DNA of 39,660 nt from CAKSIN01 sp964423705 (GTDB taxonomy: Bacteria; Bacillota; Clostridia; UMGS1810), in contig CAYRGA010000005.1 of NCBI GenBank assembly GCA_964423705.1, positions 1 through 39,660 on the forward strand, written 5' to 3'. A program made the translations under genes and the position numbers. Positions 22,255 through 30,476 of the stretch are shown here, piece by piece (within the stretch, counting starts at the first letter, position 1; each line of letters starts with the position of its first letter). The notes below the pieces were generated by a model. It searched no databases. It was given only the letters and a program-made list of their open reading frames with translations, and was not told where the DNA came from.

Positions 22255-24375
22255 CTATGTATTGATATGCAGCGTAATTTCCGGCGGAGCTTTAATTATA
22301 GGAGGGCGATTGTCGCTTATGTCGCAGGTAATCATGCCGTATGGTGTAGGCAGTTCAACCTTTGCATGCTTTAATCCCAAAAGTGACGGTGTAAGACTTA
22401 TCTCTTGAAACCCCGGTTTAAGGATTTCAAGTCCGGTTATCGCTTTAGGAAGCGAATACAACGGTGTGCCGCCCCAGGCATGGCTGTGGTCAAAGCCATA
22501 TCCGGGTTCGGGCTTTATAAAGCCTTCAATCAGTCCCTTCGGAAACTCCAAAACCGGCTTTTTCCATTTTTCGACTTCCGTGAGAGTATAGATGTCCCGC
22601 AGGCCGTTTCTGTATATCGCTTCGAGCAAATAATGAGCAAAATACGGCTGATACTCACCCGGGCATTCTCCACTCATGATTTTGTGTATCAATCCTTGTG
22701 CGGTTGTTTTATCACATATACCAAAGTATGCCGCCAAAATATTGGCGTGCTTGAGGTAATATCTTTTATCGGTATTTTGCGGCATGTACTGATTGATTAA
22801 TTCCGTCGGCGTTTCTGTGTTTAAGCCTTCAAAATATAATTCACGTTCCTTGTCGAAGAGCAAAGTATTGATAGCATTTTTTAGTTTCTTCTTTTTCAGA
22901 TTGCATTTATCAGCCATGGCATCCTCGGATAAAATCGAGAATATTTTTTCTGCGGCATCAAGAGCGCCGAACAAAAACATGCTCATGCAAGTCTGCCCCA
23001 AAGCCTTTGGCGGATGATGCATCGACAATCCATCAATATATATCCAGTCTATGAACATATAACTTGGCGGAGTTTCTATCAAACCGTTTGTGCCTATGTA
23101 TTCATCGAATTTATTCAGAAGTATAATAAGAGCATCTTCACATTTGCGCAGAAGCTGTATATTTGCAGTAAACATGTATACGTCATGCAGCATAAGCACC
23201 CAAATAAGGCTGTAGCTTGTGTGAAACATTACACCGTCATTTCCTCTTAACAATTCGGCAGTGCGCATGATGTCAAATTCCGCAAGCTTCATGTCGCCGA
23301 AGGAGAAAGCGGTCATAAGTGATTCTATATAATAATCTCCCGTACAGGCGAGCGGCTCACAGTGTGTGGTGCTGTCGAGGTGGTGTGTCTGACGGCATAT
23401 TTTTAATGTGTGTCTGCAAATGTCAAGTACATCATTGAGCTGTTCGTCGTTTGTGACGGTTTTTCCTATGATTTCGACCGGATAATGCATAAATATAAAA
23501 TTAATCGTAATTTCAGCCGGAGAATCTGACTGATTTGACACTTTGACATGTATTTCTCCGGCACTGTGAAACACAAAGCCGCGGTATTCGTCATTTCTGA
23601 CGAATACAATATTTTCGGTGATTCCTCCGGAGCCGTTTTCACAGCAAAGTATCTCTGCTTTTACATTTCCTTCGGTTTTAGCCGACACCTTTAAACAGCC
23701 GCCGTATATTTTATCGAGATAAAGGGTTGTATTTTTTTCTTCGCCGGGATTCAGCAGTATCGTATTGTTGTCGGGAGTTATAATCTGCTCCGAAAGCGGC
23801 GGAATGGGGGCGTTTTCCGTATGCCATATATTGTCGATTTCCTCCGCATATACATACTCATCCGCTAAAACAGTACCGTCGTATACCTTGACGTCGGCAT
23901 ATGAGTTGTTTTTTCGTACATGCCAGCTTTTGTCGGTGTTTATGATTGTTTTGGTGCCGTCGGTAAATATCACTGTTCCGGCAAGCATAAATCCGCCATG
24001 TCCCTTTGAGTATTCACAAATCCTTGTCGGCATCATCTTGACGCGCGCAAAAAAACTCAATGATTTGCCTTTGGGAAAAATAACCGTTTGCGTAGAGTAG
24101 AAGCATGAACGCGGGTTATCGTTAAAAGCATAGTCACCGCCGACCGATGCGGGACCCGTTGCCGTGAGTGTGTCGTTGCAAAAGAGCTGGAACGACGTGT
24201 CTCCGCTGAAACGTAATTCAACAGATGCTATTTCTTTATCAAAGCGATATGTTTTTTGAAATTCAGCTACAGTGTAGTTGCCGTTTCGCTTGTCGTTAAA
24301 TCCGCTGTAAATTGTTGTCTGTGATTGAGGATATTTGTCCTTCGGAAGCCATATCCATTTTTCCGGTAAACGCAT
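22255..24375 (-). CDS. Alpha-L-rhamnosidase-like glycoside hydrolase (GH78-type)
   Basis: Protein of 706 residues without a signal peptide, so probably cytoplasmic. N-terminal beta-sandwich regions (about 1-300) carry WIWLPKD and FSGDTSFQLFCND, typical of GH78 accessory domains. The (alpha/alpha)6 barrel begins about residue 310, with HLDSTTHCEPLACTGDY (333-348) at the position of the catalytic-acid loop of GH78 (usually DCPQREERLGWTGD); E340 and D347 are conserved. AHAWGGTPLYSLPKAITGL and the C-terminal beta-domain (ISLTPSLLGLKHAKVELPTP) are also family-like. It would remove rhamnose or a related sugar from plant or bacterial glycans. The start ATG has a CGGAGG site. It stands alone; the exact substrate is not predictable. 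Confidence 0.8.
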   Translation of the reverse strand: MRLPEKWIWLPKDKYPQSQTTIYSGFNDKRNGNYTVAEFQKTYRFDKEIASVELRFSGDTSFQLFCNDTLTATGPASVGGDYAFNDNPRSCFYSTQTVIFPKGKSLSFFARVKMMPTRICEYSKGHGGFMLAGTVIFTDGTKTIINTDKSWHVRKNNSYADVKVYDGTVLADEYVYAEEIDNIWHTENAPIPPLSEQIITPDNNTILLNPGEEKNTTLYLDKIYGGCLKVSAKTEGNVKAEILCCENGSGGITENIVFVRNDEYRGFVFHSAGEIHVKVSNQSDSPAEITINFIFMHYPVEIIGKTVTNDEQLNDVLDICRHTLKICRQTHHLDSTTHCEPLACTGDYYIESLMTAFSFGDMKLAEFDIMRTAELLRGNDGVMFHTSYSLIWVLMLHDVYMFTANIQLLRKCEDALIILLNKFDEYIGTNGLIETPPSYMFIDWIYIDGLSMHHPPKALGQTCMSMFLFGALDAAEKIFSILSEDAMADKCNLKKKKLKNAINTLLFDKERELYFEGLNTETPTELINQYMPQNTDKRYYLKHANILAAYFGICDKTTAQGLIHKIMSGECPGEYQPYFAHYLLEAIYRNGLRDIYTLTEVEKWKKPVLEFPKGLIEGFIKPEPGYGFDHSHAWGGTPLYSLPKAITGLEILKPGFQEISLTPSLLGLKHAKVELPTPYGMITCDISDNRPPIIKAPPEITLHINT

Positions 24376-24540
24376 TTTTGATTCCTCCGTTTTGAGTGTA
24401 TTGGTTTATTTGAATCCGGTAATTATAATATCAATGTATGAATTGAATGGTGCATTTTTTGCCGATATGTAAGCTTCACTTACTTGATATTTTTGCTGTC
24501 GCAAAATCGACATATTTTTCGCATTCGTTCAAAATTTGAT

Positions 24541-24623
24541 ATGATATAAATCTCGTTACCGTAAGGCAACATATCGAGTGCTTTTTGCACATATCGAGCC
24601 GTATGGCATATCGACGAATTTGT
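24541..24623. repeat. Array of ATATCGA-separated small hairpins
   Basis: ATATCGA occurs at 24571, 24591 and 24608. The intervals are small hairpins: GTGC-TTTTT-GCAC and GCC-GTAT-GGC, preceded by a damaged TTACC-GTAA-GGCAA and followed by GAC-GAATTT-GTC. The pattern resembles dispersed intergenic hairpin clusters seen in gut Clostridia. It is not a CRISPR: units are too short and irregular. Confidence 0.6.
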
Positions 24624-24649
24624 CAAGTTAGTGATAAATTCCGCTTTTT

Positions 24650-24950
24650 TCACCTCATTCGTCGGCTATGCCGCCACTTTCCCCTCAATGAACTTTTGGC
24701 GGGCGACCACATGGGAGTCGTCCCTATGGTTTGCGATTTGGGTGAGGTGTATGTGCGCTGCATACCGGTGAAAATTGTTTGTAGAGGCGGACGACTCTGT
24801 CCGCCCGCATAAACAACGTTCAAAAATTTCGTAGCGATTAAACATTGCGGCTTGCTTGCAAGGGCATTTTTACGACGCCGTCTATTGACACGGCGGTCAC
24901 ACGACCGCAAAAGCCGAAGGCTTTAAGAATTTTATGTAATAAAATTCTGT
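24650..24950. repeat. Composite of dispersed-repeat-like intergenic elements
   Basis: This gene-free stretch contains CACCTCATTCGTCGGCTATG followed by GCCACTTTCCCCTCAA, resembling a common Clostridia intergenic element; a hairpin GGCGGAC-GACTCT-GTCCGCC (24786-24805); overlapping hairpins CGCCGT/ACGGCG and GCGGTC-ACAC-GACCGC (about 24879-24908); AAAGCC-GAA-GGCTTT (24909-24923 or so); and a perfect 10-base-arm palindrome AGAATTTTAT-GTA-ATAAAATTCT (24926-24948). Short open frames across it on both strands look spurious. Family identity is from memory of such elements and needs a search. Confidence 0.6.
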
Positions 24951-25036
24951 ACGTGTCAATTATAACATGACTTAAAATCAAAAACAACATCTAATATAAA
25001 AAAACGGAAATTTTATTTAAATCAAGCTGTTATTAC

Positions 25037-25043
25037 CATAATA
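25037..25043 (+). promoter_or_regulatory. Possible sigma-G/F-type -10 element before the spoVA genes
   Basis: CATAATA lies 42 bases before the first ATG of the spoVA cluster and matches the forespore sigma-G -10 pattern (CATAnTA). I do not see a convincing -35, so this is tentative. Confidence 0.3.
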
Positions 25044-25084
25044 CTTTTTTGATATTCATAAATAATAGTTATCGGGTGATATTT

Positions 25085-25237
25085 ATGAAAACAGTATTGA
25101 CAATTACAGTGTTTGCAATAACTATTATCGGAATGACACTGTTTATAGAAAATTTCAGGGTTCAATTTAAAAATCACAAAGAGCCCTCGGGTACGTTTGC
25201 TCTAATCGACTGCTTCGGCATGGGAGGTAGCATATGA
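25085..25237 (+). CDS. Small single-span membrane protein heading the spoVA operon
   Basis: A 50-residue protein: one N-terminal hydrophobic helix (MKTVLTITVFAITIIGMTLFI), a basic linker with FKNHKEPSG, and a C-terminal LIDCFGMGGSI. The ATG at 25085 is preceded by GGTGAT; the frame is open to 25049 without a better start. Its stop overlaps the spoVAC start by 4 bases (ATGA), so it is almost surely co-translated in the forespore. It is too short for SpoVAA or SpoVAB and I do not recognise it; a small accessory of the SpoVA channel is a context inference. Confidence 0.65.
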   Translation: MKTVLTITVFAITIIGMTLFIENFRVQFKNHKEPSGTFALIDCFGMGGSI

Positions 25238-25686
25238 AAAAGGTAATTTCCAATAAAACATATGATGCTATGGTAAAAAAGGCATCTCCAAATTCAAAAA
25301 CACTAATGGATATGGCGAGTGCTTTTGTAATGGGTGGAATTATATGTGTGATAGGTCAATTTATCAACAGCGGATTTACGACACTTGGTTTAAGTAAGGA
25401 AAACGCGGCCTCGCTTACAAGTGCTTCACTGATTTTTCTGGGTGCGTTTCTTACCGGAATAAGTGTGTATGACGATATAGCCAATTTCGGAAAAGCCGGC
25501 ACCCTGGTACCGATAACGGGTTTTGCAAATAGCATTGTTTCGCCTGCCATAGAATATAAAACCGAAGGCTATGTGTTGGGTGTGGGAGCTAAAATGTTTA
25601 TCATATCAGGACCTGTATTGGCATATGGAATAAGTGCTTCTGTTATATACGGTATTATATATAAGCTTATTTCGGGAGGTATATAA
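25234..25686 (+). CDS. spoVAC: Stage V sporulation protein AC
   Basis: Integral membrane protein of 150 residues, the normal SpoVAC length. It forms part of the SpoVA channel in the spore inner membrane that moves dipicolinic acid with calcium during sporulation and germination; SpoVAC acts as the mechanosensitive pore. Family features: AFVMGGIICVIGQF, LTSASLIFLGAFLTGISVYDDI, GTLVPITGFANSIVSPAIEYK and VLGVGAKMFIISGPVL. The ATG follows GGAGGTAGC. The next gene starts immediately after the stop. Confidence 0.97.
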   Translation: MKKVISNKTYDAMVKKASPNSKTLMDMASAFVMGGIICVIGQFINSGFTTLGLSKENAASLTSASLIFLGAFLTGISVYDDIANFGKAGTLVPITGFANSIVSPAIEYKTEGYVLGVGAKMFIISGPVLAYGISASVIYGIIYKLISGGI

Positions 25687-26703
25687 ATGGGTGTTAAAAT
25701 CGGTCGGCAGACAATAAAGTTTACAAATCCTGTCCGCATTAAAAGTTACTTTTCCTCAGTCGGGAAAAAAGAAGGTGATGGACCGCTCGGGAAATGTTTT
25801 GATGTCGTATACAAAGATGAATATATCAATTCAAAAAGCTGGGAGGAGGCAGAAAATCGTATTATAAAGCATACGGTGAATGGAGCACTGACCAAGGCAG
25901 CACTCACATGCAATGATATCGATTATGTTTTTTCAGGTGATTTATTAAATCAGTGTACGGCAAGCTCGTTTGGCTTGAAAGATATGAACATACCGTATTT
26001 CGGACTTTACGGCGCTTGCTCAACCATGGCGGAAAGTATGAGCCTTGCAGCTGTAATGGTAGATGGCGGGTACGGTAAAAACATATTGGCGGCAACTTCA
26101 AGTCATTTCTGTTCCAGTGAAAAGCAATATCGTTTTCCGTTGGAGTATGGCGGTGTGAGAACACCGACCTCGCAATGGACTGTCACCGGAAGCGGCGCGG
26201 TGGTGTTGTCCGATAATGGTACAGCTATAAAAATCGAAACGATTACCACCGGAAAAATGGTTGATTTGGGTGTCACGGATGTTAATAATATGGGCGCAGC
26301 GATGGCACCCGCAGCGGCGGACTGCATTTACACACATCTAAATGACCTGGAAATCCGACCGGACTATTATGATTGCATTGTTACGGGAGATTTGGGCAAG
26401 GTAGGAAGCAATCTTTTAAACGAAATCCTGCTCATGCAGGATACCAACATCAAAAAAATGCATTTGGACTGCGGTTCGATGATTTTTGACGGCGATGTAC
26501 AAAATACAAATTCCGGCGGAAGCGGATGCGGCTGCTCGGCATCGGTTTTTTGCGGATATTTTTGTGACGAATTAATCAAGGGCAATATTAAAAATCTGTT
26601 ATTGGTATGCACGGGTGCATTAATGAGTCCCACAACCGCACAATTGGGAGAAAGTGTTGTCGGAATTGCGCATGCTGTAGGAATTTCCTCCGAAAATCTG
26701 TAA
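25687..26703 (+). CDS. spoVAD: Stage V sporulation protein AD
   Basis: Soluble protein of 338 residues with a thiolase-like fold that binds dipicolinic acid and delivers it to the SpoVA channel. Motifs include TIKFTNPVRIKSYFSSVGKKEGDGPLG-type N terminus, LLNQCTASSFG, FGLYGACSTMAESM (thiolase-like cysteine position), PLEYGGVRTPTSQWTVTGSG and a C-terminal CGCSASVF and GALMSPTTAQLGES. Length and order match clostridial spoVAD. The ATG has GGGAGGT upstream. Confidence 0.96.
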   Translation: MGVKIGRQTIKFTNPVRIKSYFSSVGKKEGDGPLGKCFDVVYKDEYINSKSWEEAENRIIKHTVNGALTKAALTCNDIDYVFSGDLLNQCTASSFGLKDMNIPYFGLYGACSTMAESMSLAAVMVDGGYGKNILAATSSHFCSSEKQYRFPLEYGGVRTPTSQWTVTGSGAVVLSDNGTAIKIETITTGKMVDLGVTDVNNMGAAMAPAAADCIYTHLNDLEIRPDYYDCIVTGDLGKVGSNLLNEILLMQDTNIKKMHLDCGSMIFDGDVQNTNSGGSGCGCSASVFCGYFCDELIKGNIKNLLLVCTGALMSPTTAQLGESVVGIAHAVGISSENL

Positions 26704-26717
26704 GGTGAGGTGTAATT

Positions 26718-27083
26718 ATGGATTATATGAAATTTTTAAATGCATTTTGGGTAGGAGGATTGCTGTGCGCGGCAGCACAGCTTTTGATTGACAAAACAAA
26801 GCTTACGCCTGCCAGAATAATGGTTTCGTATGTGGTGGCGGGTGTTGTGCTTACGGCAGTCGGTATATATGAACCGCTGATTAAATACGCAGGCTCGGGT
26901 GCTGCGGTACCTATTATCGGTTTCGGTTATACTCTCGCAAAGGGAGTGGCAAAGGCAGTTGACGAGGATGGCTGGATAGGTGTGTTGTCCGGCGGCATTT
27001 CCGCGGCGAGCATCGGCATCACAACAGCGATATTTTTTGGCTTGATATTTTCAATTATATGTAAGGCCAAGGCAAAAAAATAA
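26718..27083 (+). CDS. spoVAE: Stage V sporulation protein AE
   Basis: Membrane protein of 121 residues with three to four helices, the last member of the three-gene clostridial spoVA operon. The motifs FWVGGLLCAAAQLLIDKTKLTPAR-like N terminus, YEPLIKYAGSGAAVPIIGFG and GLIFSIICKAK are typical of the SpoVAEb form. It forms part of the dipicolinic acid channel with SpoVAC. The ATG is preceded by AAGGTGAGG, 14 bases after spoVAD. Confidence 0.95.
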   Translation: MDYMKFLNAFWVGGLLCAAAQLLIDKTKLTPARIMVSYVVAGVVLTAVGIYEPLIKYAGSGAAVPIIGFGYTLAKGVAKAVDEDGWIGVLSGGISAASIGITTAIFFGLIFSIICKAKAKK

Positions 27084-27099
27084 ACTTAAAAACGCTCTT

Positions 27100-27144
27100 A
27101 CCGTCTGTACAATATTTTTGCATGCAAATTATTATACAGACGGT
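27100..27144. repeat. 45-base imperfect palindrome after spoVAE
   Basis: Outer arms ACCGTCTGTA (27100-27109) and TACAGACGGT (27135-27144) are perfect, and the centre TTTGCATGCAAA is itself palindromic. No T-run follows on the plus strand, so it is either an unusual spoVA terminator or a protein-binding site upstream of nrdD. Confidence 0.5.
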
Positions 27145-27172
27145 GACTCGAATACATAGAACGAATAATATA

Positions 27173-27219
27173 TCGGCATATATTGGGGTGTTTTTAAAAA
27201 CTGATACTATATCTAGTGG
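27173..27219 (+). promoter_or_regulatory. Distal pair of NrdR-like boxes (possible second nrd control site)
   Basis: A box at 27204-27219 (ATACTATATCTAGTGG) matches the NrdR consensus acaCwAtATaTwGtgt at 13 of 16 positions; a weaker one at 27173-27188 matches at 10, and their start-to-start distance is 31 bases, the same as in the proximal pair. A weak promoter-like GTGACT-17-TAATAT lies just upstream (27143-27171). Confidence 0.4.
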
Positions 27220-27410
27220 TTATGGCTTGGCTTAACAAAAATTTGAATTAGCTGGAAAGTGTCAAATATATTTTTGTTTCAAAGATGTTACAAAAGTGTG
27301 TCGATATTGGAAAACGTGTATATTTACGGCTTTTTGATTTAAAAAATTTCGTTTTGATAATCAATAGTGTTTTTTATATTATTAACTTTAAAACATAATT
27401 CAAAAAGTAC

Positions 27411-27439
27411 TTGATTTTTAATTTTAAAAGGATTATAAT
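27411..27439 (+). promoter_or_regulatory. nrdDG promoter
   Basis: TTGATT (27411-27416), 17-base spacer, perfect TATAAT (27434-27439). The NrdR boxes begin 10 bases downstream, over the start site. Confidence 0.75.
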
Positions 27440-27449
27440 GTTCCTTGCA

Positions 27450-27496
27450 ACACAAGATATAGTGGTTTAAAAAAAATCAGACACAAGATATAGGTG
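27450..27496 (+). promoter_or_regulatory. Tandem NrdR boxes
   Basis: Two copies of ACACAAGATATAG start at 27450 and 27481, 31 bases (three helical turns) apart, as is typical for NrdR operators. They match the consensus at 14 and 12 of 16 positions. NrdR represses ribonucleotide reductase genes when dATP is abundant. Confidence 0.85.
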
Positions 27497-27535
27497 TTGC
27501 GGATAAATGTTCAGTTCGGAAAAGAGGTAGTACAA

Positions 27536-29743
27536 ATGGTAAACACTATACGCAAAAGAGATGGGCGCATAGAAAATTTTGACAAAGAAAAAATCGTTAA
27601 TGCCATAATAAAGGCAATGAATCATGAATTTGTCAATGATATCAGCTATGCTCAAAAAATAGCTGATTCAATCGAGAATTTAGACAACGATGTTATCGAC
27701 GTTGAAGAAATACAAAATCTGGTCGAAATAGAGCTTATGAAATCACAGTATAAAAATGTGGCAAAAGCATATATTTTGTACCGTGAAAAAAGAAATGTGG
27801 CTCGCGGCAGAAAAACCTATGATATGTACATGGGAATCGTCAATACGATTGCCAATGACATAACAAAGGAAAATGCAAATATGAATGCCGAAACACCTGC
27901 CGGCATGATGATGAAATTTGCCAGCGAAAGTTCAAAGGCGTTTGTGGGTGATATGCTGTTGTCGCAGACATCAAAGGATTATGTAAAGAGTAATTATATT
28001 CATATTCACGATGCGGATTATTATCCTACCAAGTCACTTACATGCTTGCAGCATCCTTTGGATAAGATTTTAAATAACGGCTTCAGAGCAGGTCACGGTT
28101 CATCCAGACCGGCGAAAAGAATTGAAACAGCCGCTATCATCGCATGTATCTCCATGGAATCCATTCAGAATGAGATGCATGGCGGTCAGGCTATACCGGC
28201 TTTTGATTTTTACTTAGCTCCGTATGTTCGTTCCTCGTATGTTGAGGAAGTTGAAAAATTGGAGAAGCTTGAAGGAAAAGACCTTTCGACTATAAAGGAT
28301 AAGCTGTTTGATGATTATATCATAAGACCTCTTGACGGTCTTACCGATGATGCCAGATATATGCAGCATGCCATGAATATGACCGTAAACAGAGTTCATC
28401 AGGCTATGGAATCATTCATTCATAATATGAATACGATTCACAGCCGAGGTGGAAACCAGGTAGTATTCTCCTCAATTAATTACGGTACGGACACGTCCGC
28501 CGAGGGAAGATGTATAATCCGTGAGCTTCTGAATTCCACATACCGCGGTGTCGGCAATGGCGAAACCCCCATATTCCCGATTCAGATATGGAAAAAGAAA
28601 AGGGGAGTAAGCTATCTTCCCGAGGACAGAAACTATGATTTGTATAAGCTTGCATGCAAGGTTACCGCGAGAAGATTTTTTCCGAATTTCCTGAATTTGG
28701 ACGCTACGTTTAATCAAAGCGAAAAATGGGATCCTAACGACCCGGAAAGATATAAATATGAGGTAGCCACCATGGGCTGCAGAACACGAGTTTTTGAAAA
28801 CCGTCACGGTGAGAAAACTTCAATCGGCAGAGGTAACCTTTCATTCTCTACGATAAACATTGTTAAGCTTGCTTTGGAATGTATGAACATCGAGAATAAT
28901 GATGAAAAAATCGAAACATTTTTCAAAAAGCTTGACAAATGTATCGATGTTACCGCAGAGCAGCTTTATGACAGATATTCATTCCAGCGTACCGCTCTTA
29001 AAAAGCAATTCCCGATGCTAATGGACGGCATGTGGGAAGGAAGCGAAAAGCTCAAACGCGATGAACCTGTAAAGGCGGTTCTTAAAACCGGTACTTTGGG
29101 TATCGGCTTTATCGGACTTGCAGAGTGCTTGATAGCATTAACCGGAAAACATCACGGTGAGAGTGAAGAATCACAGAAGCTGGGCTTGAAGATTGTGTGC
29201 CATATGCGTGACAGAATTGCCGAGATAGCGAATGATAAGAATTTAAATTACAGTCTTTTGGCGACGCCGGCAGAGGGCTTAAGCGGTAAATTTACAAAAA
29301 AAGACCGCGAACAGTTCGGACTTATTAAGGATATAACCGATAAAGATTATTATACAAACAGCTCCCATGTTCCGGTATGGTACAAGTGCAGTGTAGAGCA
29401 TAAGGCGAGAATCGAGGCTCCGTATCATCAGTATGAGCTTGGCGGCCATATTTTCTACGTAGAGCTTGACGGTGATGCAACACACAATCCGGAGTGCATT
29501 ATGCAAACGGTTGACCTTATGGATAAATTCAATATCGGATACGGCTCGGTAAACCATACCAGAAACCGTTGCCTTGACTGCGGATTTGAAAACGCAGAGA
29601 AGGATATGGAGGTTTGCCCGAACTGCGGAAGTGCAAATATTGACGTAATCCAGAGAATCACAGGCTATCTTGTAGGAAGCGTTAATAATTGGAATGCTGC
29701 TAAAAAGGCGGAGCTTAAGGATAGGGTTACACATGATGTCTGA
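27536..29743 (+). CDS. nrdD: Anaerobic (class III) ribonucleoside-triphosphate reductase NrdD
   Basis: Oxygen-sensitive glycyl-radical enzyme of 735 residues that reduces ribonucleoside triphosphates to deoxy forms. An N-terminal ATP-cone (TIRKRDGRIENFDKEKIV, residues 3-20 onward) gives allosteric control. The catalytic barrel includes SLTCLQHPLDKIL, HSRGGNQVVFSSINYGTD and ATMGCRTRVFENRHG. The C terminus has the zinc site CLDCG...CPNCGS and the glycyl-radical segment RITGYLVG, with the radical glycine about residue 710. The ORF is open from 27494, but the ATG at 27536 has AGAGGTAG and matches the family N terminus. It overlaps nrdG by 11 bases. Confidence 0.97.
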   Translation: MVNTIRKRDGRIENFDKEKIVNAIIKAMNHEFVNDISYAQKIADSIENLDNDVIDVEEIQNLVEIELMKSQYKNVAKAYILYREKRNVARGRKTYDMYMGIVNTIANDITKENANMNAETPAGMMMKFASESSKAFVGDMLLSQTSKDYVKSNYIHIHDADYYPTKSLTCLQHPLDKILNNGFRAGHGSSRPAKRIETAAIIACISMESIQNEMHGGQAIPAFDFYLAPYVRSSYVEEVEKLEKLEGKDLSTIKDKLFDDYIIRPLDGLTDDARYMQHAMNMTVNRVHQAMESFIHNMNTIHSRGGNQVVFSSINYGTDTSAEGRCIIRELLNSTYRGVGNGETPIFPIQIWKKKRGVSYLPEDRNYDLYKLACKVTARRFFPNFLNLDATFNQSEKWDPNDPERYKYEVATMGCRTRVFENRHGEKTSIGRGNLSFSTINIVKLALECMNIENNDEKIETFFKKLDKCIDVTAEQLYDRYSFQRTALKKQFPMLMDGMWEGSEKLKRDEPVKAVLKTGTLGIGFIGLAECLIALTGKHHGESEESQKLGLKIVCHMRDRIAEIANDKNLNYSLLATPAEGLSGKFTKKDREQFGLIKDITDKDYYTNSSHVPVWYKCSVEHKARIEAPYHQYELGGHIFYVELDGDATHNPECIMQTVDLMDKFNIGYGSVNHTRNRCLDCGFENAEKDMEVCPNCGSANIDVIQRITGYLVGSVNNWNAAKKAELKDRVTHDV

Positions 29744-30248
29744 TTTGGAAAACACAACGATTAGAATTATGGATATAATGCATTCGTCATCGGTTGATGG
29801 TACAGGATTCAGGGATGTTCTTTTTGTAAATTATTGTCCTCATCACTGCGACGGATGTCATAACCCGCAGTCGTGGAGTAAGGAAAACGGAAGGCTTGTG
29901 AGCCTTAAGGATGTTTATGATGATTTGACGAGAAGCTTTCTCACAAATGTAACCTTCAGCGGAGGAGAACCCTTCGAGCAATCAGACGAACTCTATATTT
30001 TGGCGTGTGCATTGAAAAAAGCAAATAAAACCATATGGATATATTCCGGATATACGTATGAACAGATTGTTAAAGATGAAAGTAAAAAAAGACTTCTTTC
30101 GATGTGCGATGTTTTGGTCGACGGTAAGTATGAAAAAAATAATACCGAGCTGAATCTGCGTTTTAGAGGCTCTCTTAACCAACGCATAATCGATGTTAAG
30201 AAAACTCTTGAATCCGGAAATGTGGAGTTGTACGATTTAGACTTTTAG
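29733..30248 (+). CDS. nrdG: Anaerobic ribonucleotide reductase-activating protein NrdG
   Basis: Radical-SAM activase of about 171 residues that generates the glycyl radical on NrdD. The cluster motif CPHHCDGC (CX3CX2C) lies near residue 30, followed by HNPQSW; FSGGEPFEQ is the SAM-binding GGE motif, and LVDGKYE is family-typical. The ATG at 29733 lies inside the end of nrdD behind TAAGGA; a second ATG follows directly at 29736. Overlap with nrdD keeps the two in balance. A terminator closes the operon. Confidence 0.96.
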   Translation: MMSDLENTTIRIMDIMHSSSVDGTGFRDVLFVNYCPHHCDGCHNPQSWSKENGRLVSLKDVYDDLTRSFLTNVTFSGGEPFEQSDELYILACALKKANKTIWIYSGYTYEQIVKDESKKRLLSMCDVLVDGKYEKNNTELNLRFRGSLNQRIIDVKKTLESGNVELYDLDF

Positions 30249-30299
30249 TCAGAAGCGCGCTTTAAGTGATTGGATTTTTTAATATCGAATATAAATTTT

Positions 30300-30341
30300 A
30301 CGGGGCAGGAAAACTTGATTTTGTATTTCCTGCCCCGTTTA
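30300..30341 (+). terminator. Terminator of nrdDG
   Basis: Perfect 13-base stem ACGGGGCAGGAAA (30300-30312) with TTTCCTGCCCCGT (30326-30338), 13-base loop, short T-rich tail. Confidence 0.8.
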
Positions 30342-30432
30342 TATAACAATTAACGTATTCAAAGCGAAAACAATTCCGATATATCTTTGAAAATCATGGA
30401 TTATTTTTTTGAATACAGTTTTTTACTGCCTG

Positions 30433-30470
30433 TTTATGCTATTTTACAATGTATGCAAAATAGGCATAAA
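30433..30470 (-). terminator. Possible terminator of the metallophosphoesterase gene
   Basis: A stem of 13 pairs with one bulge, TTTATGCTATTTT with AAAATAGGCATAAA, 7 bases past the minus-strand stop. There is no strong T-run on the minus strand, so termination is only inferred. Confidence 0.4.
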
Positions 30471-30476
30471 ACGATG

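Noticed and set aside
24541..24623. CRISPR array
   Set aside because: ATATCGA units are 7 bases with 10- to 13-base hairpin intervals; there are no long identical repeats, no spacers of even size and no cas genes.
24585..24910. Overlapping open frames on both strands in the repeat island
   Set aside because: They lie in dispersed-repeat-like sequence, lack ribosome binding sites, and frames of this kind recur as spurious hypothetical proteins wherever such an element is present.
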